Positions 34,193 through 44,227 of a stretch of 64,000 nt of DNA are shown piece by piece (the stretch's first letter is position 1; each line of letters opens with the position of its first letter). The notes under the pieces were generated by a model. That model did not search any database and was not told the DNA's origin. It saw nothing but the letters and a program-made list of their open reading frames with translations. Position numbers and translations under genes: made by a program. Source of the stretch: Streptomyces sp. NBC_00289 (lineage in GTDB: Bacteria; Actinomycetota; Actinomycetes; Streptomycetales; Streptomycetaceae); contig NZ_CP108046.1 of the NCBI RefSeq assembly GCF_041435115.1, positions 2,232,001 through 2,296,000 on the forward strand, read 5' to 3'.

Positions 34193-36574
34193 GTGACGAC
34201 ACCCCTCGTAGGGTCCATCGAAGGCAGGATCGCCGCGGAACTCGGCGTACGCGAGCGGCAGGTCAGGGCTGCCGTGGAACTGCTCGACGGCGGGTCGACG
34301 GTGCCCTTCATCGCCCGCTACCGCAAGGAAGCCACCGAACTGCTCGACGACGCGCAGCTGCGCACGCTCGAGGAGCGGCTGCGCTACCTGCGGGAGCTGG
34401 AGGACCGGCGCACGTCGATCCTCGACTCGGTGCGTGAGCAGGGCAAGCTCACCGAGGAGCTGGAGGGACGGATCCGGGCCGCCGAGACCAAGGCGCGGCT
34501 CGAGGACATCTATCTGCCCTACAAGCCGAAGCGGCGTACGAAGGCACAGATCGCGCGGGAGGCGGGGCTGGAGCCGCTGGCCGAGGGACTGCTCACCGAC
34601 GCCTCGGTCGAGCCGCTCGCCGCGGCCGCCGCGTTCGTGGACGCGGACAAGGGGGTCGCGGACCCGCAGGCCGCGCTGGACGGCGCCCGGGCGATCCTCA
34701 CCGAGCGGTTCTCGGAGGACGCCGACCTGATCGGCGAGCTGCGTGAGCGGATGTGGGTGCGGGGGCGGCTGGCCGCCAAGGTGCGGGAGGGCAAGGAGGA
34801 GGCGGGCGCCAAGTTCGCCGACTACTTCGACTTCGCCGAGCCGTTCACCGAGCTGCCCTCGCACCGCGTTCTCGCCATGCTGCGCGGCGAGAAGGAGGAG
34901 GCCCTCGACCTCGTCCTGGAGCCCGAGGAGCCGACCGAGGGGCCGTCCTCGTACGAGGGGATCGTGGCGCAGCGGTTCGGCATCGCCGAGCGTGGCCGCC
35001 CCGCCGACAAGTGGCTCAAGGACACGGTCCGCTGGGCCTGGCGCACCCGCATCCTGGTGCACCTGGGCATCGACCTGCGGCTGCGGCTGCGCACGAAGGC
35101 GGAGGACGAGGCGGTGGGCGTCTTCGCGACCAACCTCCGCGACCTGCTGCTCGCGGCGCCGGCCGGCACGCGCGCGACGCTGGGGCTGGACCCCGGTTTC
35201 CGTACGGGCGTGAAGGTCGCCGTGGTCGACGCGACGGGCAAGGTGGTCGCCACCGACGTCATCCACCCCCACGTCCCGGCCAACAGGTGGGACGAGGCGA
35301 TCGCCAAGCTGGCGCGGCTGGCGAAGGAGCACGCGGTCGATCTGGTCGCGATCGGCAACGGCACGGCCTCCCGCGAGACCGACAAGCTCGCCGGTGAACT
35401 GATCACCAGGCACCCGGAGTTGCAGCTCACCAAGGTGATGGTGTCCGAGGCGGGCGCGTCCGTGTACTCGGCCTCCGCCTTCGCCTCGCAGGAGCTGCCC
35501 GACATGGACGTGTCGCTGCGCGGCGCGGTGTCGATCGCCCGCCGGCTGCAGGACCCGCTCGCGGAGCTGGTGAAGATCGACCCCAAGTCGATCGGCGTCG
35601 GGCAGTACCAGCACGACCTGTCCGAGCTGAAGCTGTCGCGCTCCCTGGACGCGGTCGTGGAGGACTGCGTGAACGGCGTGGGGGTGGACGTCAACACCGC
35701 TTCCGCCCCGCTGCTCTCCCGGGTCTCCGGCATCACCGCCGGTCTCGCCGAGAACATCGTGTCGCACCGCGACGCGAACGGGCCGTTCACATCCCGTACC
35801 CAGCTGAAGGGCGTGGCACGGCTCGGGCCGAAGGCGTACGAGCAGTGCGCGGGTTTCCTGCGGATCCGCGGCGGCGACGACCCGCTGGACGCGTCCAGCG
35901 TGCACCCGGAGGCGTACCCGGTCGTCCGGCGGATGGTGAAGACCTCCGGTCAGGAGGTGGCCTCGCTCGTCGGCAACACGGGCGTGCTGCGCTCGCTGCG
36001 CGCCGGGGACTTCGTGGACGAGACCTTCGGTCTGCCGACGGTGACCGACATCCTGAAGGAGCTGGAGAAGCCGGGGCGCGACCCGCGGCCCGCCTTCAAG
36101 ACGGCCACCTTCAAGGACGGCGTGGAGAAGATCTCCGACCTGGTGCCCGGCATGGTCCTGGAGGGTGTCGTCACGAATGTCGCCGCCTTCGGCGCGTTCG
36201 TGGACGTCGGCGTCCACCAGGACGGGCTGGTGCATGTCTCCGCGATGTCGAAGACGTTCGTGAAGGACCCGCGGGACGTGGTGAAGTCCGGGGACATCGT
36301 CAAGGTCAAGGTGATGGAGGTCGACATCCCGCGCAAGCGGATCTCGCTGACCCTGCGGCTGGACGACGAGGCGCAGGCCCAGGAGAAGCAGCAGGGCGGC
36401 GGCGGAGGCGAGCGCCGGCAGCGCGGCCAGCGGCCGCCGCAGCAACGGCAGGGCCGGCCCGCGGCCGCCGGCGGTGGTGGCGGCTCCCGACAGACGCCGC
36501 CACCGGCCAACGGCGCGATGGCCGACGCGCTGCGCCGGGCGGGCCTCCTCGACCCGAAGAAGGGCAAACGCTGA
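34193..36574 (+). CDS. tex: Tex-family RNA-binding transcription accessory protein
   Basis: The 793 aa protein has the Tex layout: N-terminal HTH-like region (residues 1-100), a YqgF-like RNase H fold domain ([21 protein letters not shown]), two HhH motifs (near 500-570) and a C-terminal S1 domain ([23 protein letters not shown]). The tail is Gln/Gly/Arg-rich and low in complexity. Tex proteins bind nucleic acid and affect RNA metabolism and transcription. The start is GTG 34193. It is convergent with the ABC-F gene across a repeat-rich gap. Confidence 0.94.
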   Translation: MTTPLVGSIEGRIAAELGVRERQVRAAVELLDGGSTVPFIARYRKEATELLDDAQLRTLEERLRYLRELEDRRTSILDSVREQGKLTEELEGRIRAAETKARLEDIYLPYKPKRRTKAQIAREAGLEPLAEGLLTDASVEPLAAAAAFVDADKGVADPQAALDGARAILTERFSEDADLIGELRERMWVRGRLAAKVREGKEEAGAKFADYFDFAEPFTELPSHRVLAMLRGEKEEALDLVLEPEEPTEGPSSYEGIVAQRFGIAERGRPADKWLKDTVRWAWRTRILVHLGIDLRLRLRTKAEDEAVGVFATNLRDLLLAAPAGTRATLGLDPGFRTGVKVAVVDATGKVVATDVIHPHVPANRWDEAIAKLARLAKEHAVDLVAIGNGTASRETDKLAGELITRHPELQLTKVMVSEAGASVYSASAFASQELPDMDVSLRGAVSIARRLQDPLAELVKIDPKSIGVGQYQHDLSELKLSRSLDAVVEDCVNGVGVDVNTASAPLLSRVSGITAGLAENIVSHRDANGPFTSRTQLKGVARLGPKAYEQCAGFLRIRGGDDPLDASSVHPEAYPVVRRMVKTSGQEVASLVGNTGVLRSLRAGDFVDETFGLPTVTDILKELEKPGRDPRPAFKTATFKDGVEKISDLVPGMVLEGVVTNVAAFGAFVDVGVHQDGLVHVSAMSKTFVKDPRDVVKSGDIVKVKVMEVDIPRKRISLTLRLDDEAQAQEKQQGGGGGERRQRGQRPPQQRQGRPAAAGGGGGSRQTPPPANGAMADALRRAGLLDPKKGKR

Positions 36575-36631
36575 GCCGCGCCGTCCGGACCCGGCCCGAA
36601 CCGCCCGGGTGAGGCCCGCCGCCGAACCGCC

Positions 36632-36705
36632 CGGGTGACGGCCCGCCGTCCGCGGGCGCCCGGGTGACGGCCCGCCGTCCGCGGGCGCCCGACAGGCGCC
36701 CGCGG
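36632..36705. repeat. 29 bp direct duplication ending in an 11 bp terminator-like hairpin
   Basis: A 29 bp unit beginning CGGGTGACGGCCC occurs twice in tandem without a gap (36632-36660 and 36661-36689). The second copy's end pairs with the following bases in a perfect 11 bp stem (CCGCGGGCGCC, loop CGACA) at 36679-36705. It lies between convergent tex and ABC-F genes, so a bidirectional terminator is likely. Confidence 0.75.
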
Positions 36706-36765
36706 AAGCGCATTCCGGGCGAGCCCGGCGAGGTCCGGTGCGGTTCGGGACGCCCGAAGGGGCAC

Positions 36766-37000
36766 GGGGGTGCCACGGCGAGAGGCCGAGGGTGCCACCG
36801 CGAGTCGAGGGTGCCACGGCGAGAGGCCGGGGGTGCCACCGCGAGGGCCGGGGGCGCCACCGCGAGACGCCGAGGGTGCCACGGCGAGAGGCCGGGGTGC
36901 CACGGCGAGACGCCGGGGTGCCACCGCGAGACACCGAGGGCGCCACCGCGAGACACCGAGAGCGCCACCGCGAGAACCGAGAGCGCCACCGCGAGAGGCT
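36766..37000. repeat. 11-copy degenerate ~21 bp tandem array
   Basis: The core GCCACSGCGAGA recurs with starts at 36772, 36794, 36813, 36835, 36856, 36878, 36899, 36920, 36942, 36964 and 36985 (spacing 19-22, mostly 21 or 22). Spacing near two DNA turns keeps the cores on the same helix face. It lies in the non-coding gap between convergent genes. No reading frame through it has a credible start. Function unknown. Confidence 0.85.
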
Positions 37001-37062
37001 CCGCGTTGGTGCGACCAGTCGTGACGCACCCGCGAGTCGCGCGGCGAAGGCCCTGGGGGTGA

Positions 37063-38703
37063 TTAGCGCTCGGTCACCTTGCCGGACGTGACCTCGAGGC
37101 GGCGTGTGACGCTCACCGCGTCCAGCATGCGCCGGTCATGGGTGACCAGGAGCAGCGTGCCCTCGTAGGTGTCGAGGGCCGCCTCCAGTTGTTCGATCGC
37201 CGGGAGGTCGAGGTGGTTGGTCGGCTCGTCGAGGACCAGCAGGTTGACGCCCCGACCCTGGAGCAGCGCCAGCGCGGCCCGGGTGCGCTCGCCCGGGGAG
37301 AGGGTGGCCGCCGGCCGTAGGACATGGTCCGCTTTCAGGCCGAACTTGGCCAGCAGGGTGCGCACTTCGGCCGGCTCGGTGTCCGGGACCGCCGCGCCGA
37401 AGGCGTCCAGCAGGGACTCGGGGCCGTAGAACAGCGCGCGGGCCTGGTCGACCTCTCCGACCAGGACTCCCGAGCCGAGGGCGGCCGAACCCGCGGTCAG
37501 CGGGACGCGCCCGAGCAGGGCTGCGAGCAGGGTCGACTTCCCGGCACCGTTCGCCCCCGTCACCGCCACCCGGTCCGCCCAGTCGATCTGGAGCGAGACC
37601 GGGCCGAGCACGAAGTCGCCCCGGCGCACCTCGGCGTCGCGCAGGGTCGCGACCACCGCTCCGGAGCGCGGTGCCGCCGCGATCTCCATGCGCAGCTCCC
37701 ACTCCTTGCGGGGCTCCTCGACGACGTCGAGGCGTTCGATCATGCGCTGGGTCTGGCGGGCCTTGGCGGCCTGCTTCTCACTGGCCTCGCTGCGGAACTT
37801 GCGGCCGATCTTGTCGTTGTCGTTGTTCGCCTTGCGGCGGGCGTTCTTGACGCCCTTGTCCATCCACGAGCGCTGCATCTGGGCCCGGTCCTGGAGGGCG
37901 CCCTTCTTGCCCTCGTACTCCTCGTAGTCGTCGCGGGCGTGCCTGCGGGCGACCTCCCGTTCCTCCAGGTAGGCCGCGTAGCCGCCGCCGTAGAGGTTGA
38001 TCTGCTGCTGGGCGAGGTCGAGTTCGAGCACCTTGGTGACCGTGCGGAGGAGGAACTCGCGGTCGTGGCTGACGACGACCGTGCCGGCGCGCAGACCGCT
38101 CACGAAGCGTTCGAGGCGTTCCAGGCCGTCCAGGTCGAGGTCGTTGGTCGGCTCGTCCAGGAGGAAGACGTCGTAGCGGGACAGCAGGAGCGAGGCGAGT
38201 CCGGCCCTGGCCGCCTGTCCGCCGGAGAGCGAGGTCATCGGCTGGTCCAGGTCGACGGCCAGCCCCAGCGAGTCGGCCACCTCCTCGGCACGTTCGTCCA
38301 GGTCGGCGCCGCCCAGGTCGAGCCATCGCTCCAGGCTCGTCGCGTACGCGTCGTCGGCGCCGGGCGCGCCGTCGACGAGGGCCTGGGTGGCCTCGTCCAT
38401 CGTGCGCTGGGCCTCGGCGACGCCGGTGCGGCGGGCGAGGAACTCGCGTACGGTCTCGCCCGGCCGGCGCTCCGGCTCCTGCGGCAGGTGTCCGACGGTC
38501 GCCGTCGGCGGGGAGAGCCGCAGCTCCCCCTCCTCCGGCGTGCTCAGGCCGGCGAGCAGCCGCAGCAGCGTGGACTTGCCGGCACCGTTGGCCCCGACCA
38601 GCCCGATGACGTCACCGGGCGCGACGACGAGGTCGAGTCCGGTGAACAGGGAGCGGTCGCCGTGGCCGGCGGCGAGGTTCTTGGCGACGAGGGTGGCAGT
38701 CAT
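37063..38703 (-). CDS. ABC-F family ATP-binding protein
   Basis: The 546 aa protein has two ATPase domains with no membrane part. Walker A motifs GANGAGKST occur near residues 37 and 390, each with a signature (SLSGGQAARAGLASL in the first, TLSPGERTRAALALL in the second). A charged linker (about residues 230-310, rich in Lys/Arg/Glu) joins them. ABC-F proteins act on the ribosome, in translation quality control or antibiotic protection. Which role applies here is unclear. No attenuator-like leader is visible, since only 48 bases separate it from the downstream-strand gene. Confidence 0.92.
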   Translation of the reverse strand: MTATLVAKNLAAGHGDRSLFTGLDLVVAPGDVIGLVGANGAGKSTLLRLLAGLSTPEEGELRLSPPTATVGHLPQEPERRPGETVREFLARRTGVAEAQRTMDEATQALVDGAPGADDAYATSLERWLDLGGADLDERAEEVADSLGLAVDLDQPMTSLSGGQAARAGLASLLLSRYDVFLLDEPTNDLDLDGLERLERFVSGLRAGTVVVSHDREFLLRTVTKVLELDLAQQQINLYGGGYAAYLEEREVARRHARDDYEEYEGKKGALQDRAQMQRSWMDKGVKNARRKANNDNDKIGRKFRSEASEKQAAKARQTQRMIERLDVVEEPRKEWELRMEIAAAPRSGAVVATLRDAEVRRGDFVLGPVSLQIDWADRVAVTGANGAGKSTLLAALLGRVPLTAGSAALGSGVLVGEVDQARALFYGPESLLDAFGAAVPDTEPAEVRTLLAKFGLKADHVLRPAATLSPGERTRAALALLQGRGVNLLVLDEPTNHLDLPAIEQLEAALDTYEGTLLLVTHDRRMLDAVSVTRRLEVTSGKVTER

Positions 38704-38751
38704 CAGACCCCCGATCCTAACGGTCGTCCCGGTCGGGCCGTGTCCGGGTTT

Positions 38752-39819
38752 TCACCGCGCCACGGCCTCCACCAGCACGCTTCCCGCGGTGCTCGCCACC
38801 ACGAAGGACCGGCCGCGCACCGCTCCCGGCACGAGGGCCACGCGGTGGCGGCCCGGTTCCAGCACGCCGTCGAAGACCTCGTGGTCGCGGCCGCGGGACA
38901 GACGGCCGAGCCGGTACGCGGTGAGGCGGACCCGGCACGCGGAGGTGACCTCGACGACCGCCGCGCCGTCGGCCGCCACCAGCCTGGTCAGCCGGCGCCG
39001 CTCCAGGGGGCCGCGGTCCAGCGCCTGTTCGACCTGGGCGACGAGCAGCGGGACGATCGGCGCGAGGCCGTCGGCGTAGCCCACGTCGAGACCGGCGCGC
39101 GCGAAGGAGCGGCGGACGGCGGCACGTTCGCGCCGGGGTACGGCGAGGCCGAAGACGACGGCACCGTAGGCGCGCAGTTCCCCGGCGGGAACGTCGTCGG
39201 TGTCGTGGGCGATGTCGGCCCCGATCCCGATGGCGCGCAGGGCGGCGGCGAGCCGGGCCAGGACGGCGACCCGGGGGCCGATGAGCAGGACCCGGGGGCG
39301 GGTGCCGCGGAGCTCGCCGTCCGCCCCGTGCACCTCGTCCGCCTCACGCGTTGCCTCCGCTCTGTCGCGGAGGGCGCCCAGTGCCGCCCGGTAGCCGGTG
39401 CCGTCGAACCGGAACGGGCCCATGCCGTGCAGACCGTCGAGCCGCGGGTCGGCGTGTGCGCCGGTCTGCCAGGCGAAGTCCCGCCAGACGTAGTCGTCGC
39501 CGCTGCGCGCGATGACGGCGGTGACGGCGCCGCAGGCCAGGTCCTGGCACTCGGGGCAGCCGTAGACGATGTGGCGGCCGCCGGGCAGGGGCGCGTCCGA
39601 CTCCAGGAGCAGGGCCCGGATCCGGGCGGTGAGGATCGCGGGCGGGATGTCGGAGGCGAGCGGGGAGACGGCGTCCAGGTCGCGGAGCCTGAAGAGCAGG
39701 GGGCGTCCGTCGACGACGAAGTCCGTGTAGTCGCGGTGGATCCGGTGGTCACCGTTGCCGAGCACGGCACCGGCACGTGTCGCCGGTGCCAGGGCGAAGG
39801 TCGCGTATGCGCCAGACAT
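38752..39819 (-). CDS. Conserved actinobacterial protein with CPECQDLACG motif
   Basis: The 355 aa protein has two parts. The N-terminal part contains VYGCPECQDLACG (near residue 87), a possible metal- or disulfide-related cluster, followed by DDYVWRDFAWQ. The C-terminal part (about 175-355) has an RVLLIGPRVAVLARLAAALRAIGIGADIAHD Rossmann-like start. I do not recognise a function, and database names such as oxidoreductase would be weakly founded. It reads on the minus strand, next to the ABC-F gene. The ATG lacks a clear ribosome-binding site. Confidence 0.75.
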   Translation of the reverse strand: MSGAYATFALAPATRAGAVLGNGDHRIHRDYTDFVVDGRPLLFRLRDLDAVSPLASDIPPAILTARIRALLLESDAPLPGGRHIVYGCPECQDLACGAVTAVIARSGDDYVWRDFAWQTGAHADPRLDGLHGMGPFRFDGTGYRAALGALRDRAEATREADEVHGADGELRGTRPRVLLIGPRVAVLARLAAALRAIGIGADIAHDTDDVPAGELRAYGAVVFGLAVPRRERAAVRRSFARAGLDVGYADGLAPIVPLLVAQVEQALDRGPLERRRLTRLVAADGAAVVEVTSACRVRLTAYRLGRLSRGRDHEVFDGVLEPGRHRVALVPGAVRGRSFVVASTAGSVLVEAVAR

Positions 39820-39895
39820 GGTGTGAGTGTTCCCACCCGGCGGCGGTCCGAGCCCGGCGTGACGCGTTCCGCCGGGCAGGTCCTATCGTCTCCCC

Positions 39896-40855
39896 GTGGA
39901 CAGTGCGCCGGGTGACGAGGTCGTCGTGGTCGGGGCCGGGGTGGTCGGGCTGACGACGGCCGTCGTGCTGGCCGAGCGGGGCCGTCGGGTGCGGGTGTGG
40001 ACGCGGGATCCCGTCGGGCGGACCACCTCGGCCGTCGCGGGGGCGTTGTGGTGGCCGTACCGGATCAGGCCGGTGGCGCTCGCCCGCGCGTGGGCGTTGC
40101 GCTCGCTGGAGGTCTACGAGGGGTTGGCGGCGCGTCCGGCGCGGACCGGCGTGCGGATGGTCGAGGGGGTGCTGGGCGAGGCGGACCTGGCCGGCGCGGA
40201 CGCGTGGGCCGGTGCGCGGGTGCCGGGGCTGCGGGCGGCGACGCCCGAGGAGTACCGCGGCTCGGGGGTGTGGGCGCGGCTGCCGCTCGTCGACATGCCG
40301 GCCCATCTGCCGTGGCTGCGGGAGCGGTTGCTGCGGGCGGGCGGCCGGATCGAGGAACGTACGGTGTCCCACCTCGCGGAGGCCGACGCGCCGGTCGTGG
40401 TCAACTGCACCGGGCTCGGGGCCCGCGAGCTCGTACCGGACGACTCCGTGCGTCCCGTGCGGGGGCAGCTGGTCGTCATGGAGAACCCCGGCATCCGCAC
40501 CTGGGCCGTCTCCACGGACGCCTCCGGGCAGCTCGCGTACTTCTTCCCGCAGCCCGGCCGGCTCCTGCTGGGCGGTACCGCGGAGGAGGGCGCGTGGTCG
40601 TCGGTGCCGGATCCGGCGGTCGCCGAGGCGATCGTACGACGGTGCGCCGCGCTGCGGCCCGAGATCGCCGGGGCGCGGATCCTGGAGCACCTGGTGGGGC
40701 TGCGTCCGGCCCGGGACACGGTCCGGCTGGAGCGTGAACTGCTGTCCGACGGGCGGGTGTTGGTGCACAACTACGGTCATGGCGGCGCGGGGGTGACCGT
40801 TGCCTGGGGCTGCGCGGAAGAGGCGGCGGCGCTGGCCGCCGCCCCGTCCGGCTGA
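39896..40855 (+). CDS. D-amino-acid oxidase-like FAD oxidoreductase
   Basis: The 319 aa flavoprotein has the FAD-binding VVVVGAGVVGLTTAVVLAERG at residues 9-29. Motifs of the D-amino-acid oxidase family are present, including SAVAGALWWPYR and the C-terminal VHNYGHGGAGVTVAWGCA. It likely oxidises a D-amino acid to the keto acid with H2O2 and ammonia. Substrate is unproven. The start is GTG 39896. TATCGT six bases upstream suggests leaderless transcription. It is convergent with the peptidase gene. Confidence 0.93.
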   Translation: MDSAPGDEVVVVGAGVVGLTTAVVLAERGRRVRVWTRDPVGRTTSAVAGALWWPYRIRPVALARAWALRSLEVYEGLAARPARTGVRMVEGVLGEADLAGADAWAGARVPGLRAATPEEYRGSGVWARLPLVDMPAHLPWLRERLLRAGGRIEERTVSHLAEADAPVVVNCTGLGARELVPDDSVRPVRGQLVVMENPGIRTWAVSTDASGQLAYFFPQPGRLLLGGTAEEGAWSSVPDPAVAEAIVRRCAALRPEIAGARILEHLVGLRPARDTVRLERELLSDGRVLVHNYGHGGAGVTVAWGCAEEAAALAAAPSG

Positions 40856-40904
40856 GCTGCTCAGCGGCCGGTGTCGGGTTCACCGGCCGTGAGGTGGTGC
40901 GGGA

Positions 40905-40936
40905 CGCCCGCGTCCGGGAGCGGGAGGACGCGGGCG
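40905..40936. terminator. Bidirectional terminator between convergent genes
   Basis: A perfect 11 bp stem (CGCCCGCGTCC with GGACGCGGGCG) and 10-base loop lie between the stop codons of the oxidase-like gene and the peptidase gene. Confidence 0.8.
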
Positions 40937-40947
40937 CACGGGGGGCG

Positions 40948-42903
40948 TCACACGCTTCCTCCGGGGACCCGCTGGGTGGTGCGCGGTGCCCGCACGCCGT
41001 CGGGTGCCGTGGCGGCGGGGGCGGCGGCCGCCGAACCCGCGGTGGCGCGCGCGAACGCGGCCGCCCCGCCGACCAGCGGTACCCGGGCCGAGGTGCGGGA
41101 CAGGTCGAGGGTGAGCGTCGGCGTGCTCGACGGGGGGTCGATGAGGTCCTTGTCGGTGCCCGCGACGATCAGGGCCAGGCGGTGGCCGGCCGGGACGACG
41201 TGGTCGGTGGCCGCGAGGTCCAGGGTGATCGTGTACGCCTTGCCCGGGGTGAGCGGGACGCCCCTGCGGTCGGAGGCGTGGTTGCCGAGGTCCGCCCACC
41301 CGCGGCTGACGACGGTGTGGCCGACGTCGGTCGTCTGGGCCCGTGTCTGCCTGAAGCAGGCGCTGTCGCCCGTGGTGCTCACTCCCCAGCAGGTGCGGTC
41401 GGCGAGCGTGGTGATGCCCTCCCCGCTCGCGCCGTAGTCGCGGATGGTGTCGGGGCCGAGGTCGACCAGGACGGCGGACAGGTGGGCGGTCGCGGTGGTC
41501 GGGGTCGCGGTGACGGTGACCCGGGAGGAGCCGGACAGGCGCAGGTCGCGGGTGAGCGGTCCGGTCGCGAAGCCGGCCTTGTCGGGTGTGGAGGTGTCGA
41601 ACCGCGCGGCCCAGTCGGTCTCACCGAGCCGCGGGTCGTCGGTGAAGGTCGCCGTGCCGTGACCCCTGCTCGTACCGAGGGTGCCGACGCCCGGCTGCGT
41701 GCCCGCGTCCGGGCGCAGGGTGGTGGCGGCCGTGCCGCGCGGCGGCCAGGAGGTGGAGGTGACCCACTGGTCGGGGTGGCGCTCGATGTCGGCCACCGGC
41801 TCACGGTCGATGCCGTTGTCGTAGCCGAGGAGTTCGTGGTCGAACCAGCGGTGCAGGGTGTCGACCCAGGCGGTGCGGCGGAAGTCGAAGGGGTCGACGT
41901 GGCCGGTCTGGGAGAGCCAGATCTTGCGCTCCACGCCGTGCTTCGCGAGGGCGTCCCACCACTGCCCGAGGTGCTTGGTGCGCACGTTGAGGTCCTGCAT
42001 GCCGTGCACCAGGAAGACGCTGGCCTTCACCTTCGCGGCGTCCTTCACGTAGTCGCGCTCGGTCCACAGCGAGGTCCAGTCACCGCTGCGCGGGGCCTGG
42101 TCGACGAGTTTCCGCTGCACGGCGGCGCACTTGGCGCGGGCGTCGGGGCTGTCGACGTAGTCGGAGAGCCAGTCGGGGCCGGAGTCGTAGAGCGGGGCGC
42201 CCTTGGCGAAGTAGTAGTCGTACCAGGAGGAGATGGCGCTGATCGGCACGATGGTCTCGAGGCCCCGGACGCCGGTGGCGGCCACGCCGTTGGCGATGGT
42301 GCCGTCCCAGCTCTTGCCGATCATGCCGGTCTTCCCGTTGGTCCAGCTCGCCCTGGCGCGGTCCGTGCCGGTGCGGCTGGTGTAGGCCCTGGCCCGGCCG
42401 TTGAGCCAGTCGACGACGGCCTTCGCGGACTGGATGTCGGAGCGGCCGCCGACGTCGACGCAGCCGTCGGAGCGGTTGGTGCCGGCGAGGTCCACGCCGA
42501 CGAAGGCGTAGCCGCGGGGCACGAAGTAGTTGTCGTAGAACAGCGGCATCTGGACGACGTCGCCGTCCGCGTCGTACGTCTTCAGCTGGCTCTCGTTGCC
42601 GCGCCCGCAGCAGGAGTAGTACGGGCTGGCGTCCATGATGACGGGGACCTTGCGGCCCTGGCGGGCGGGTTCGCGGGGGCGGACGATGTCGACGGCGACG
42701 CGGTCGGCGCGCCCGTCGTTGTCGCCGTCGAGGCCGGTGTCCACCCAGACCGCCTCGCGGACGGCGTTCTCGTACGAGTAGACGGGGCGGCTTTCCCGGG
42801 GGGAGCCGTGGGCCGCCGCCGGGGTGAGGAAGGCGGCCGTCAGGACGGCGATGATCCCCGTGGCGAGCGATCTCCAGGTCGTGAAGCGCATGCGAGTCGG
42901 CAT
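40948..42903 (-). CDS. Secreted CocE/NonD-type X-Pro dipeptidyl-peptidase
   Basis: The 651 aa precursor starts with a signal peptide (ATGIIAVLTAAFLTPAAAHG). The alpha/beta-hydrolase domain has the nucleophile motif GKSWDGT (Ser), and the His is in SQTGHVDPF. The C-terminal galactose-binding-like jelly-roll (about residues 430-610) matches the X-Pro dipeptidyl-peptidase/CocE family, which removes X-Pro dipeptides or hydrolyses esters. It is expected to act outside the cell. ATG 42903 has a poor ribosome-binding site, and an ATG four codons in is an alternative. Confidence 0.9.
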   Translation of the reverse strand: MPTRMRFTTWRSLATGIIAVLTAAFLTPAAAHGSPRESRPVYSYENAVREAVWVDTGLDGDNDGRADRVAVDIVRPREPARQGRKVPVIMDASPYYSCCGRGNESQLKTYDADGDVVQMPLFYDNYFVPRGYAFVGVDLAGTNRSDGCVDVGGRSDIQSAKAVVDWLNGRARAYTSRTGTDRARASWTNGKTGMIGKSWDGTIANGVAATGVRGLETIVPISAISSWYDYYFAKGAPLYDSGPDWLSDYVDSPDARAKCAAVQRKLVDQAPRSGDWTSLWTERDYVKDAAKVKASVFLVHGMQDLNVRTKHLGQWWDALAKHGVERKIWLSQTGHVDPFDFRRTAWVDTLHRWFDHELLGYDNGIDREPVADIERHPDQWVTSTSWPPRGTAATTLRPDAGTQPGVGTLGTSRGHGTATFTDDPRLGETDWAARFDTSTPDKAGFATGPLTRDLRLSGSSRVTVTATPTTATAHLSAVLVDLGPDTIRDYGASGEGITTLADRTCWGVSTTGDSACFRQTRAQTTDVGHTVVSRGWADLGNHASDRRGVPLTPGKAYTITLDLAATDHVVPAGHRLALIVAGTDKDLIDPPSSTPTLTLDLSRTSARVPLVGGAAAFARATAGSAAAAPAATAPDGVRAPRTTQRVPGGSV

Positions 42904-43051
42904 GCGCGGGACGGTACAGGTGTCAACTCCTGTGCAGAAGACGGCAATCGGACGTGCCCCGCCGAGGCGGAACCTCGAACTCCCGTCTGGTGTACGGCCG
43001 CTTTGGGTAACAACGGCGAGCAGGAACCAGGGAGGGAGTGGGGAGAGGACC

Positions 43052-43231
43052 ATGTCCGGTACGCAGAAGAGCAACGAGGGTCTGGGGCTGTGGCGAGCGC
43101 TGACGCTCATCGGGGCGGTGTGCGTCGCCATCGGCCTGATCGGCCAGGTGCCCGTGCTGAGCCTGTTGGGGGCGCCGCTGGCCATCGCCGGCGCGATCGG
43201 TCTCACGGTCGCCCGGCGCAGACAGACCTGA
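43052..43231 (+). CDS. 59 aa two-span membrane protein
   Basis: Start ATG 43052 has GGGGAGAGG upstream. The 59 aa product has two hydrophobic stretches (about 14-31 and 35-52) and a basic end (RRRQT). No known family is recognised. It lies between the peptidase gene (divergent) and the MerR gene, in the same direction as the latter. Confidence 0.75.
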   Translation: MSGTQKSNEGLGLWRALTLIGAVCVAIGLIGQVPVLSLLGAPLAIAGAIGLTVARRRQT

Positions 43232-43340
43232 TCCCCGGCGTCGCCGTGCGGTGTGCGCACCGCACGGCGACGGCGCCGCGGCACCCCGTCCGTGACCGCT
43301 GTGCGCGCGGCACCGCCTGCGCGGATGGTGCGGCCGAGGT

Positions 43341-43368
43341 TTCACAGCACTGGTGGGACAGCGATACT
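43341..43368 (+). promoter_or_regulatory. Promoter of the MerR gene, probably leaderless
   Basis: TTCACA and GATACT with a 16-base spacer end seven bases before the ATG. This arrangement predicts transcription from at or near the start codon, common in Streptomyces. Confidence 0.6.
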
Positions 43369-43375
43369 GCTGCAC

Positions 43376-44098
43376 ATGACGACCGACACCGGGGAGCCGA
43401 CCCTCACGATCGACGAGCTGGCCGCACGCGCGGGCGTCACGGTCCGCACCGTCCGCTTCTACGCCACCCGGGGTCTGCTGCCGCCGCCGGCGATCGGTCC
43501 GCGCCGGGTGGGTCACTACGGCCGCGAGCACCTGGCGCGGCTGGAACTGATCGAGGAGCTGCAGAACCAGGGCATGACGCTGGCGGCCATCGAGCGCTAT
43601 CTGCACCAGCTGCCGGCCGGCCTGAGCGCCCGCGACCTGGCGGTCCAGCGCGCCGTGGTGGCGTCCTGGGCCCCGGAGGCGGTGGAGACGGTGGGGCGGG
43701 CGGAACTGGAGCGGCGCGCGGGCCGGGCGCTCGGCGACGACGAGATGGAGCGGCTGGGTGCGATGGGCGTGGTCCGGCCCGAGGAGGACTCCTACCGCGT
43801 CGACCTCGGCCTGCTCCGACTCGGTGTGCGGCTCCTCGACGTACCGCTGTCGCAGGAGGTGATCCTCGCGGCGCGCACGGTGCTCATCGAGCACTCCCGG
43901 GCGGCGGCCCACGAACTGTCGCTGCTCTTTCGCGGCGAGGTCTCGGAGCGGGACGCACAGGACGTGAAGTCCCTGTCGGCCCACATGCACCCGCTGGTGG
44001 TGCAGGCGCTTCTGACGACCTTCCAGCGGTCCCTCAAGGAGGAGCTGCGCGAGTGGCTCGACGGGGCGCCGGCCCGCGGGGCGTCCTCGGTCGGCTGA
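43376..44098 (+). CDS. MerR-family transcriptional regulator
   Basis: The 240 aa protein has an N-terminal MerR winged helix (LTIDELAARAGVTVRTVRFYATRGLLPPP, about 10-38), the RRVGHYG wing, and a long C-terminal sensor region (about 80-230) with no metal-binding Cys. Thus it is more likely an organic-ligand or redox-independent sensor than a metal sensor. It lies beside a minus-strand beta-oxidation operon, but no operator link is visible. Confidence 0.9.
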   Translation: MTTDTGEPTLTIDELAARAGVTVRTVRFYATRGLLPPPAIGPRRVGHYGREHLARLELIEELQNQGMTLAAIERYLHQLPAGLSARDLAVQRAVVASWAPEAVETVGRAELERRAGRALGDDEMERLGAMGVVRPEEDSYRVDLGLLRLGVRLLDVPLSQEVILAARTVLIEHSRAAAHELSLLFRGEVSERDAQDVKSLSAHMHPLVVQALLTTFQRSLKEELREWLDGAPARGASSVG

Positions 44099-44227
44099 CC
44101 CGGCCGCGCGTGCCGGTGCCGGCCGGGAGACTTCCCAGGAAACGGGGACGGGGACGGCGCCGACCGGTGCGCGGGTCGACGCCTCCCCCGTCCTCGTCCC
44201 GTCCCCGGGAACCGGCGGGCGTGTCGC

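Noticed and set aside
36766..37024. Arg/Pro/Trp-rich frames through the ~21 bp array
   Set aside because: They only reflect the repeat and lack start signals. The region lies between convergent gene ends.
44143..44207. Possible terminator between the MerR and FadB-like genes (CGGGGACGGG with its complement, ~45-base loop)
   Set aside because: Stem is only 10 bp with a very long loop. Too weak to call.
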